Shown: one piece after another, positions 48,224 through 59,121 of the stretch
Position numbering within the stretch: position 1 is the first letter of the stretch
Layout of the letters: each line of letters begins with the position of its first letter
DNA from: Drosophila miranda
Lineage: Eukaryota; Arthropoda; Insecta; Diptera; Drosophilidae
Assembly: GCF_003369915.1 (NCBI RefSeq)
Contig: NC_046675.1
Span: forward strand, 1,550,001-1,614,000
Length of the DNA: 64,000 nucleotides
Reading direction: 5' to 3'
Translations under genes and position numbers: made by a program
The notes under the pieces: model-generated
Told to the model about the DNA's origin: nothing
Seen by the model: the letters and a program-made list of their open reading frames with translations, nothing else
Databases searched by the model: none

Positions 48224-51200
48224 ATGGCCGTGTTCCTGATCAACGTCTGTAAATATAGTGGCTGCGGCATCACATTTCCAAGCTTAAGCGATCTAATATC
48301 ACACATCGAGGACACCCATATAGGTGAGCACTTGTGACACGGGAGTAATCATTTAGTAGTCGCGTGATGCATCGAAGCGAGCGGTGTGTTTTGTTTATTT
48401 TATTTATATACCATACAAAGTATATACGTTTGCATACATGATGCGCGGTGCGGTGCGGCGTATCTGCATGTGTTGCGAGAGTGTTTGTGTGTGAGTGAGT
48501 GAGTGAGTGAGTGAATTGGTGTGCGGGTGTACGCCCGTTGTGTGGTGAATGTTGTTTCTATTGGACGATTGGGCCTAAAGCCAGTTATTAATGATAGTTC
48601 AGATTCTATTCGGGGAAAATCGATGCTGACCCAGGCCTAAATATGCACGCGGCATGTATAATAGGCACACAATTGCTTACCTGTGTGTACCTCACGCACA
48701 CATCGGCAAGTACAGCATTCGATTGGTGTGCGCTTGCTCCTCTGGCCATGATCGGATACAACCATGTTACCATGTTAGTGCGAGCGAGCGCGTATTATAA
48801 GCAAAACAAAAGCAAGCAAAAAGCCGGTGATCTATTCAGGCAACAACAAACCAACAACACCAGTGCGATTGTGTGTGTACGTGTGATGGTGTGCGTGAGG
48901 CCAACACAGCATCTTGTACTATGGAACCGGCATGTTAAGCGCCCTTTTCTGTGACCTGTCCGCATGGCTTGGCTTGGGTTTTGAGCGCGCGCGTCTCTGT
49001 CGCGGCAGGTGTATCAGAGCAGCTATGCATTTGGCGAGTAATCGGAGATGCGGTCTACTTTCACAGACTCCCTGGTCGGTCGCCCACGCACAATTGTCCG
49101 AAGCTGGGCCTCTGAATACACACGTGACTGGGTTACGTCCGCCCTCCATTCTCCTGTGAACCCTAATTAATCATTCTGTATGTGTGGACTTGTACCGGCT
49201 GTCGGAACCCACTCCCCCTCCGAACCCCACCCCACCCTCCCTCCATTTGAGTGCATAGATATAAACAATTTCTAATTTTAGCGTGTGGGTGCTCGCTCAG
49301 GTACCTGGTTCTGGAGCGGGTATTAAAGGGGTGGGGTGTGCAGAGAGAAAATCAATAAAATTAAGCCCAGTGTTGCCACTTGGCTTCAATTGTGGGTCGC
49401 AACGGGGCTTGGGGGTTGTGTGTGCTGTGCGTTATGTAGCATCATGCTCAAGGGGGTGGGTAAATGGTGGTGCGGGGCATCGTTTGTTTGTATTCCATCT
49501 ATGTATAGTGTATATATATACGCTTCATGTAGGGGTGGCTACCCGGGGCTCAGCTGACTCGGTTACAGTTACGTTGGCAGCTGTTTTGTTGTTGCCTACG
49601 AGTGAGTGTGATAACGGTCAACATACAACAGCAATGGCGGCGTCGGCGTTGCCCGGGCAGGCTTTCTCTCTCTCCACGGCCCGGCCTGACTCGGCCCGGG
49701 GCATTACATAAAGCTCGAGCATACGCCCACATGGCGTCTACTCTGCCCCTCCTGTCAGTCGCATCCATCCCCCAATCCATTATCCATGTCGGTGTGACTT
49801 GGTTCCATTACGTGAACGAAGCGAACATTTGCCCGGATTATAAATGCCTATCATTTCATTATCTCGAAGGACATTTGATGCGTGGGCAGAGTGGGGTTTC
49901 GTTTCGGTTTGCCGTCAATGTCTTATCAAGCCCGCACGCTTCGTCGAGCGTTGGGCGTTGGGCGTTGGCGTTGCCCTGGCAACACCGCCCCATCCGGGAG
50001 ACCTTCACGTTTGTCCTTTTCACAGTTGCCAGGCACCTGTTGGGTCCCAAATAACTGTAGTATGTTGATGTGTGTGTTTTTTGGGGGTGTAAGGAAGAAC
50101 GCTTCGTCTCGCTTCTGCTTTTCGAATTTCGACATGGCGCCGGGTTACGAAGATAACATGATCGTTTCTGTCTGCACATTTGCAAATTCAGCATACAGAC
50201 ATTGCCAAAATATTCGTCAAGTCAACGACTTTTGCGTCTTTGTTTTTATCAAAATTTCAAAGAATGCTTTCGAATCTATTGGAAAGTTTTGTTGTTTTGC
50301 TGGTCTGATTCGTCCGTCCAAAAACAATGTGTACACTTGTTCGTCTGTGTGTGTTTGTAATTATTATCTGCTCGAAATTCTGCAACAAGTGCATGACTCA
50401 TGGGTGGGGAGGGAGCGGCAGGAACGGCGGCATCTGCGTTTATTTTGTTTTTGAAATACAAATACGAAAGATATACTATACTCGGTATATAGGCAGTATA
50501 TATTGTGTGTACATAGATCATATTGTTTGTTTAAAAGCTGTCTGTAAAAAAGTCGAAGAGCAAGTAAGTGTCACCTACAGCAGGAGACGTGTGTGTGAGC
50601 GAGAGAAGGCGAGAGAACCGCGGAGAGACTGCCTGTGATACTGAGAGGGAATGCTTGAGGTTATCAACTAGCAAAAGCAACAAAAACAGCAACAAAATAA
50701 TAACAATAATGAATGCAAAATAAATGTTGAACTGATTTGACCGTAGCAAATTACGCCGTGTGCGAATGGCACTTTGAAGCAGAAAACTCAACAGCAAGAG
50801 AGGGGGCGGTGGTGGCCGTGGGCGGGGCGGCTTCTGTGCGATTTTGTCAGCCAAAAATGTTTTTATATGCCACAATCGAATATTAACATGTATCTTTGAG
50901 TAACTATGGGCGGTACGTGGAATTATGTGCGTAATAAACTCAATATCGATGTGTTCTCTTTGTATGTGTATGTGTCATCAATCGATTGCAAGGCACGTAG
51001 ACATAAAATCATGGCCGCAAATGTTTTTAATCACCACTTGCCCTGATAAGAGTAGCGTTAGCTAGCGGGGAGGGGAATTCGTGGGGGTGTGTGTGGATTC
51101 TGCTAAATTAAGCATATGTTTCGGCATATGTTTTGTATTTGCACGTCATTCAAAGTGAATCAATTAAAATGCAGCGTTATCGTTATCGCCTGGAATGTGG

Positions 51201-54200
51201 GTGGCAGACAGAGCTGCAATCGAAAGATCGTTAAGGATAAACAGCTGTTAGGCCCCCGCTGTAAACGCTCTGTTACAGTGCATGGGGCCTCTGGCTTTGA
51301 GTGACGTAATGAATGGTCGTGCTGACACACTTACGCACAAAAATGATTTAATTGACGAATGAAACGTTCAGTGGTACGGCACGCACACACCCAAAGCCTA
51401 TACCTATACCTATAGCTATAATATCAAGCGAATCAATCAAATGTTCAACGTTATCGCAAGATAATCGAATGTGGGAGGCAGGGCTGTAACTCTATGAAAA
51501 GGAAACGGTAAAGATAAGATTGTAAAGGATAAACAGCCCCCACTGTAAACACTCTGCTCTGTTACAGCGCTGGGTGCCCTAGGCCACACGATGAATGATG
51601 ATCGTGCGCCGCTGTGACACAGTTTACGCACAAACTGTAATGTAATTGAGAAATAAAGCGTGCACTGCTGTAGTGGTCCGCTCATGGAGGTTAGGTTACG
51701 CACACAATCCCAAGCGTTCAACTTTTGCGTGAGAGCTGGGACAGATGGACGGCCACCGTCACCGGGCACCTGCGAGCTGCTGCTATTATGCACTCTCTGA
51801 TTAAGCAAACTGCTGGGCTTATGTTTCGTTAAAACGATAAGATAATGTCCCGCGACTAGCAGCCAGACACATGAGCTGTGCTCGCTCGGCTTACCCCCCT
51901 ACGGCCCGCTCCTGCAGTTGGCAGAACAGACAGAACAGAACCCTCACAAAATGCGTCAGCAGCGGCATTAAATTGGGGTTTCTGTACGTGCACTCTCGTC
52001 TGTTTGCTTATTTCAACATTTTAACAATAAATTACTGCTTCTGTGGGTCTGTGTGTCGGTCGTGTCGCCGTGTCGCCGTGTACCGAGTGCTTGAACTTGT
52101 TTCACTGCAAATACGAGTACAACAATTTAATAAATATGGGCGAGCCGAAATAAATTTGGATGCAGGTTTCTGTCGGCCGGCCGGTCCGCCAGTCCGCCGG
52201 CCCGCATTCCTCCGATTCAGATTTGGATTCATATTCGAAATGTCATTTTCAATTAGCTCATCCCCTCTTTCGTCTCTTTTCTGATTCCTCTCTCTCATCG
52301 CCCACTTCAGACTATGATCCTAAGGTGGTCGAACAGAAGGAGCAGGCCCAGCCTGCCTGCCTGCCCCTGAGCTACGTCCTGCGCTTCGTCACGGAGGACA
52401 ATCGCAAGGAGGCCGCCACTTTCCTGGCCAACAACACCGCCCCACCTGCCACCAATAGCGGCAGCAATTCCGGCAGCCACGGCAGTGGCAATGTGGAGCT
52501 CAAGCGAAAGCTGGCCATCAAGCACCACAGCTACAGCATGTCGTCGTCCAATCGCAGCACCACGCCCACAGGTGAGTGATGACCGACCCCCATGACTCGC
52601 CATGGTCCTGGAACTGATAATGTAATCTGTGGGTCTGCTCTTTTCTGATATTTTAGGCAGTGAAATGGACGAGGATGAAATGGTTGTCACGGAGTCCGAG
52701 GACAGCAATGATTCCTGGACCACCGAGGAGTTTAGCTCCGAGTTTATCATGCGCTATGGCAGCAGGTTCGTTCTATCTCTCTAAATACCTCTAAAAAAGC
52801 AAAAGTTTTGATGATTGTAAACCTTCCGCACTCTCCGCACATAGGCATTCCGGTGGCGGAAGCAATGGCACGCCTGGCAATGAGAAACCCTTCGCCTGCC
52901 CTGTGCCCGGATGCAAAAAGCGCTACAAAAACGTCAACGGCATCAAGTACCATTCGAAGAATGGCCACAAAAAGGACGGAAGGTAGGCAGTCCACCCAAA
53001 GGGGACTCCCAATTGGGCTCTAGAAACTCATAATTTTACTCCACCACAGAGTGCGAAAGGGCTACAAATGCCACTGCGGGAAAAGCTACAAAACGGCGCA
53101 GGGCCTGAAAAACCATGCCCTTCACACCCACAATGCGCAGCCCGAGAGCGTTCTGACCACCCAGCAGGTGGCCAATGCTGCGGCTGCCGCCGCATCTTCT
53201 TCCGTGAGTGGTGGCAGCACCAACAGCAGCTCCAATCCCACTCCGCCCGCCATCCAGCGCAGCAACTCTCCATCGCAGTCGCTTGGCTCGCTGAGCCCGT
53301 CGAGCATTAGCAACATGTCGAGCAGCGCCAGCAGCTGTCATGGAGGCAGCAGTCTGTCCAACAACAACAACAACAACAACGGCACCAGCAGCAGCAGCCA
53401 GAACACTGCCATCGTTGGGGGTGGCAATATGCTGCAGCAGCTCAGCACTGGGAACGTGGTCACCCTGACCAATCTTCCATCTCAGCAGCAGCAGCAACAG
53501 CAACACCAGCCGCATCCACAGCAGCAGCAGCAGCATCAGAACCACCACCAGAATGGCGGCACAGCAACAGGTAACAGCAACAACAATTTAATGCGCAGCA
53601 CACTCGGTTTAGTATCCATTAAAGCCAATAGCCACAGCAGCAACAGCAATGGGAACAACGCAAATCCCAAGACTGTTAGCAACCTAATGGCTGCCAATGC
53701 AACGGCCAGTAAGATACTGAAACTCGCCACCAACGTGGCCAACGGTGGCTCTGTAGTGGCGCCCAATGTTGTGGACCAAGTAGTCAAGCAAACCACCAGC
53801 AATGGCCCGACGGTGATAAACAGCAGCAACAACAACGCCAACAAGATGCCGTTGCCAAACTTGGTGAACCTTGGCATACTCACGCCAGCCACATCGCCCA
53901 CCAAAAACACCCAGACGCTGACCTTCACCACCACGACGAATACCAGTGGCCACAACAACCAGCAGCAACATCACCAGCAACAGCAACAGCAGCAGCAGCA
54001 GCAGCTGCTCACTTCGCTCACCTCGAACATGCAGAAGCACCAGAAGACCAGCATCCTGCTTCTGCAAGAGCCAACCACTCCCAGCCAGATCCTGCAGCCA
54101 GTCCAGGCACAACAGCAGCATCAGCTGCAACAGCATCATCTGCAACTGCAACAGCAGATGCAGCAGCAACAGCATCATGTGCTGCCCATCAGTCCCACGA

Positions 54201-54538
54201 GCAGCGTCAGCGGCAACAGCAGCAAGAGCAGCTCGCCCACGCCACAACAACAATTGCAGCAGCAACAGCAACAGCAGCAGCAGCAGCCGCCACTGATGAA
54301 GAAGGGAAAGATGGAGCCCATATCCGGCATAGAGCCGATGGAGACGGATGAGCCGCCGCTGAATGAAGCGATCTCGGAAAGCGTGGCTGCGGTCATAGCC
54401 ACCATCGCAGAAGCCAGCAGCAAGGCAGCGGAAGAGGCGAATGTGATCTCAGCAGCAGCGGCAGCCAATGCTGTCTCCACTGTCACAGTGGCGGCCATTG
54501 AAGTTGTCGGCGCTGGCGCCGCCAACGACGAAACGTAG
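48224..54538 (+). CDS. CG12054: JAZF1-like C2H2 zinc-finger protein
   Basis: Coding exons 48224-48323, 52311-52571, 52657-52765, 52845-52982 and 53050-54538 close to 698 aa. Three C2H2 fingers are visible: CKYSGCGITF..HIEDTH at the N-terminus (about 9-32), CPVPGCKKRYKNVNGIKYHSKNGH near 180-203, and CHCGKSYKTAQGLKNHALHTH near 214-234. This spacing and the KRYKNVNGIKYH sequence are those of JAZF1, a cofactor of the NuA4/TIP60 acetyltransferase in vertebrates. The remaining 460 residues are low complexity, rich in Gln, Asn, Ser and His, with several CAG-coded Gln runs. The first intron is 4.0 kb. The gene symbol is from memory. An internal GT at 53571 may splice to a different last exon at 55524. 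The start ATG lies directly before the first finger. Confidence 0.85.
48324..52310 (+). other. 4.0 kb first intron of CG12054
   Basis: A (GTGA)n array at 48491-48514, TG-rich tracts, and the GATA-rich duplication at 51151-51716. No supported gene. Confidence 0.6.
51151..51716. repeat. Diverged tandem duplication in CG12054 intron 1
   Basis: Copy 1 (51151-51398) and copy 2 (51425-51716) share, in the same order, a GAATCAAT start, CGTTATCG, GAATGTGGG with GGCAG, AAGGATAAACAG, CCC.CTGTAAAC.CTCTG, TGTTACAG, TGAATG..CGTG, TTACGCACAAA and CGCACACA. Both are rich in GATA motifs. Confidence 0.7.
53481..54290 (+). repeat. CAG/CAA (opa) trinucleotide tracts
   Basis: Several separate CAG/CAA runs code for Gln tracts in CG12054, notably near 53482-53535, 53960-54005, 54110-54175 and 54245-54290. 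They are interrupted by His and Leu codons. Such tracts are common in Drosophila regulators and vary in length between alleles. Confidence 0.8.
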
Positions 54539-55523
54539 CCTATACTAAAGCAGCTACTGATGCATCGCCAACTGACGCTGGAGCCGCCGCCCGAGCTGCC
54601 AGAGCCGCCCCAGCAGCAACCGCCGCCGCATTGACAAGCCTCGTATACGAAAAACAGATAGACCCCGACCCCCTGAAACATTCTCAAGCTCGTTGCAATC
54701 GTTTGAACCGTAGTTTTTTCCTTAGTTAACTTAACCTATGACATGATATTAAGCTTAAGAGACCGCCAAGATCTGAGTGGGCCACAAGTCACTCACCGAA
54801 ACACCATTTTAAACATCGTACCATCGTAGACTGCATAGACTTGCTTAGAAAACACCAGAGACAGGGATAAGTTCTGTATTTAAAATGTATTTGTAAACGT
54901 TGGTTCTTAAAAACACAAGAATCCCGATCTATGAAGAGCAGAAACAACAAATCTGATGGTTTGTGCAATATTTGAAACAAGAGAGATTTATAAACGATTT
55001 ATTATGATGATTATATGTAACAATGACTATCGCGCTTGTACTAAACTATTTACGACTGCTGATCTCCTTTTAATTTGTAATTAAACGTTTAATTTAGAAA
55101 ATAGAGCCTAGAAGCAACCCCATCCCTCCTAGGCGAAGCACGAAGGACAAATTGTAATAATATGCAAACAGCGCAAGAACGCAATACTCTACTCGCATTA
55201 GAAACTCAATCATTTTATTGTCTTGCGGCCTATTCCTACTCGTATTCGACAACAAGTATTATTTATGTTTTAAGCATTAGCAAATTGATTTTAATTATAC
55301 AATATCGAATTTTATGTCTCCGATTTGATTGGTCTATGAACGAGCTCGGGCTCGCACTCGAACCCGAGCCCTCTTACGTTTTAGTGCAATATTTTGGTTT
55401 AATTATCATTTGCATCCCTTTCCCCTTCTGTCAAAGGTGTTTGGTGGTTCTTTTTTCGTTTTGTGTTCTTTTGATTTTATGTTTTTTCGTTACTTCTTTT
55501 CCTTTTCTCTCTACCTATTGCAG
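54539..55523 (+). other. 3' UTR of the long CG12054 form, or intron of the alternative form
   Basis: Noncoding and AT-rich. No canonical AATAAA is evident near the 54538 stop, which weakly favours transcripts that continue to the 55524 exon and beyond. Confidence 0.4.
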
Positions 55524-56197
55524 AAACCTCTTACTCCTGCTCTTCATACAACCACAAAAGCACCAACAGCAACCACCTCCACACGACCAGCGAAGGCCCC
55601 AAGCCCAGTGTCAGTGCCAGTGCCGCTATGGTTATTGCCGCAACCACTGCCGCCAAGAGGCCCACAGCAGCCGCTTCCTTCAGGCCATCGACAGCCCCCA
55701 GCAGCGACACCACTTACTCCAGCTCTTCATACAACCACAAGAGCACCAACAGCAACCACCTCCACACGACCAGCGAAGGCCCCAAGCCCAGTGCCAGTGC
55801 CGCTATGGTTATTGCCGCTGCCACTGCCGCCAAGAGGCCCACAGCAGCCGCTTCTCTCAGGCCATCGGCAGCCCCCAGCAGCGCCACCTCCAGCCGGAGC
55901 AGTAGCAGCAGTGGAAGTGGAAGCAGGAGTGGGATGACGCCCATGCAGATCTCGCCCACCTTTATTGAGCACAAGTATTCGTCAATAGACATCAAAGAGA
56001 AGTTCTTGTCCACCCTGCGAGCGGCCACGGCCGACAGCGTTGCCTCGTCGGCCTCGGCGTCGGCGTCTCCCAAGGCGCCCGATGTGGCGGCACCTGTGGG
56101 AGCAGGCGGTGGCCTGCGGGGCGTTGCTGTGGGCCAAATGTGCGCGCTGCAGAACGAGCACATACATCAAAATCTCTTCAAGAAAACCATAAATTGA
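55524..56197 (+). CDS. CG12054: Probable alternative last coding exon of CG12054
   Basis: The acceptor CTATTGCAG precedes 55524. The frame then runs 224 codons to TGA at 56195-56197. It has no early ATG, so it must be spliced to something upstream. A CAG-GTAACA donor inside the preceding exon (after 53570) is in matching phase 1 and joins through a Glu codon, giving a 600 aa protein that keeps all three zinc fingers but swaps the Gln-rich tail. The exon holds two near-identical 59-61 residue repeats, a Ser-rich linker and a non-repetitive end (FIEHKYSSIDIKEKFL...HIHQNLFKKTIN) that looks like real protein. A stronger GTGAGT donor at 53204 would give a different frame, which is also open through the repeats. 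Confidence 0.55.
55526..55885 (+). repeat. In-frame tandem duplication in the CG12054 alternative exon
   Basis: Unit 1 is 55526-55708 (183 bp) and unit 2 is 55709-55885 (177 bp). They share long identical runs such as the segment coding SSYNHKSTNSNHLHTTSEGP. The 6 bp difference removes two codons (VSAS against AS). High identity suggests a recent event or gene conversion. Confidence 0.9.
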
Positions 56198-58059
56198 GAT
56201 GCTGGAGTGCGGAGAGCGGAGGGCGGGACTAAGCTGAGCGCCGCGTAGAGTTGGCTGTGATGAAGTAGTAACTAAAAACTGACTAACAAACCGAACCGAA
56301 CCGAATGGAACGAATGGCAGAGCAAGAGGATTCGTCAATGAGGTCGATGAGGAAGTTGAGGTGGAGGACCAAGACATGGAGGATGCAGAAGTAGAGATAG
56401 AGGGAGAGTGAGAGAAATTATTATGAATGCTGCACCGCAAACAAAATCATAAGAAAACGTTTCCACTTGGCAAAGAAAACAAAAAGGAAAGAGCCCACAA
56501 ATACGAGAGTATCTTTAAAACGAAAGAAAATTCCATGCTTTTCGCAGATAAACACACACACACAAATTACACTAATCTCAAAAATATTAACAAGGAAATT
56601 GTACATAAAATTGGCCACCTAAGAAATGCTTCTTCTAAACTGCATTAGAAAATTCTTACAAAAAAGTTCTTACAACAAAGAAAAGAAAAAAAAAATTGAG
56701 AATTGTACACACAAAATTTAGAAAATACATTTGAAGATCCTTCTTCAACTAGTCATTATTGTAGTTAAATTAATTCTTTGATTTCATGCATGCATCAAGA
56801 ACCTAAAAACACGACAAAAAACAACAAAAAAAAAACAATGCGCACCAACTGTCTGGGAAAAAGAATCCTCTGAACTACATGAAGGAATAGATCTAAGAGG
56901 AGGGCCAGAGCGTGAGAGTGTTGGCCCATACCATCTAGTTTTACCAATTGGCTAACGAATACCGTCGCTTACTAGGAAAATTCCACATCGCGAAGCCTTG
57001 AACTTGCCAAGATCCTTGTGACTCTTTGTGCGAGCCAATGGAACGATTCAAGATGGAGAATGTCGAATATTTCAAACAGAAATTAGTTAGCTACAAATTT
57101 AGGGGAACCCAACGAGCCCACGAGCCACCACGCGTCTGGTGATGGCAACCGTTTCCGCTTAGGAGCCACAATAACTCTACAGTAGTTATAGTATTATAAT
57201 TATAGATAACGCTATGGATTCTTATACGATTATATATATATGTGTGTGTGTGTGTAAAGATTGTAGATGTATACCTAATTTATAAATTATAATTGTAGCT
57301 TTTTGTGAGTGCGTTTCCGTGCATGTATTGTAATTGTAATTGTAATTCTTGTATAGCTATAGATTTTGAACGTCCCTACAATAGATCTACGATATATACG
57401 ATTATATAACGATATATGTGTGTGCGCGTGAAATATATGTATATTGTAACGTCGATTTGATGTGAATTATTTCATTGTCAAGCGGCGGAGGAGGAGGAGA
57501 AGAAGTATTGCATGCATGCCGCAAAAATTCAATCGAACTTCCTAGCCTGTGCATCGGGCATCCCTAAGAACTCAAAACAGATCAAAAAAAAAAACAAAAA
57601 CAAAATGGAATGACATTTTTAACATAAATTTACATCAATCGTACATTGAGATAAAACTCAATTTAGTCAGCCGCCAAAACAAATTTTTCAGAGCGCATTT
57701 CGCAGACGCGCAGCGTCTTAAAAAAAACAACATACTAAAAAGTTCTGCGTCCCTAATAGATACTAATGAAAAAGGAATCACACACACATGGGTAGCCACA
57801 GATACAGATACACAACAATATACAATATCTTTAAGAACTCACGCTTAAGCGGCGACTCCCAACGGAGCGCTCTAGTTTAGCCAAACGTCTTTTATATAGA
57901 ACGGAAAAGGAAATGTAAGCAGAAACGGAACGGAACGGAAAGGTGTCTTCGGCACACCGAAGCGCGGAGTGTCCCGGCAGCGGGTGCCATTCCCTGCCGG
58001 GGCACAATCCCTAACTTTCGGACAGCGGATAAATCAACTCAAAACCCTCTAATGAATAC

Positions 58060-58065
58060 AATAAA
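58060..58065 (+). terminator. Candidate polyadenylation signals of CG12054
   Basis: AATAAA here, with another at 58704-58709. If used from the alternative last exon they imply a 3' UTR of 1.9-2.5 kb, AT-rich and without genes that I can support. Confidence 0.4.
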
Positions 58066-59074
58066 TGGAATATGTATATTTCTTTATATTTATATATATA
58101 TATATATATATACTATATACTATACACATATACTTCTATATGTTTAAGTGTATGTATGTCATCTTATATAAGACTGCTGTTATGTTCGTAAATATATTTA
58201 ATATATGTATGTAAAATTAACGAAAAAACAAAACCACACGCAAACGCAAAACAAAAAAAAACCAACCTACGATAAATCAGAAATAACTCTTCAGAAATAC
58301 ATAATAATAATAATAAAAATACAAATAACGAAGAAACGCAAGATAAATGAATAGATAATGTATTCATATTTATACTATATACTATATAATTGTATTGTAA
58401 TTGTAATTTACTAAAATCGTAATTATATGTAGAGAATTAACTGAAGCCTAATGATAAACAACCATCGACATCCAGCATACAAGCAACTAATCCCGTGCGT
58501 ACCCTGCAGAATTTGCGCACCGCAGAATTTCGACGAACGTAGTCCTTCTCTGAAGACGCATCATCATTACCGAGTATCATTATCATCAACCACAAAACAA
58601 AACAAAACAAAACAAAAAAACATCAAAATGTAGTAAAATATTCTCTTTTTGCTTTATGTGATCTATTACATACATATACATACAACCACATATACATATG
58701 TATAATAAAAATGTCCTTGATAACGAATCTTAATTGAAACATTTGTGGATTGGCTTTGAAATGGGAGAAAACGAATGATTTAAGTGGTCACTGGGGAACT
58801 GGTTTAGTTCTAATTTTCCTGCGATCGGTTCGGTTAACGTGTCGCGCGTCATCCGGCCACTCCCCTCGGCCGGTTGGGCTGGAGGATGCCAGCCTTCTGC
58901 TGGTGTCGCATGGCCACTTGATGGTGCATTCATTGCGTATCAACGTCCAAATATTATTATAAAGAAATACTTGTGGGTTAGTTTTTAGTCGAAAGATAAA
59001 GGGGATATCCATCCGAGCCTTAGGCAAGTAAACACACAATTCTCTTGGCATGCGTACACATAAAATGGTAATTG

Positions 59075-59080
59075 TTTATT
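59075..59080 (-). terminator. Polyadenylation signal of Vps16A
   Basis: AATAAA on the minus strand, 42 bp beyond the Vps16A stop. Confidence 0.55.
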
Positions 59081-59121
59081 AAAAGCAAGCTGTATTCATT
59101 TTATAACTAGGAATGTTGCCG

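Larger units (their letters stand above)
56198..59121. other. AT-rich 3' UTR and spacer between CG12054 and Vps16A
   Basis: Long A-rich stretches, a TA microsatellite (58086-58128) and two polyadenylation signals, consistent with a very long CG12054 3' UTR meeting the Vps16A 3' end. No gene that I can support. Confidence 0.5.

Noticed and set aside
48760-48778. ACCATGTTACCATG repeat also seen near 15363
   Set aside because: Too short to call a shared element; likely chance.
53684-54687. Leu- and Cys-rich minus-strand frames in CG12054
   Set aside because: Antisense of CAG/CAA tracts.
55162-55937. Frames starting upstream of 55524 and other frames through the repeat
   Set aside because: They run through the AT-rich intron and the pyrimidine tract before the acceptor; only the frame ending at 56197 continues into non-repetitive protein.
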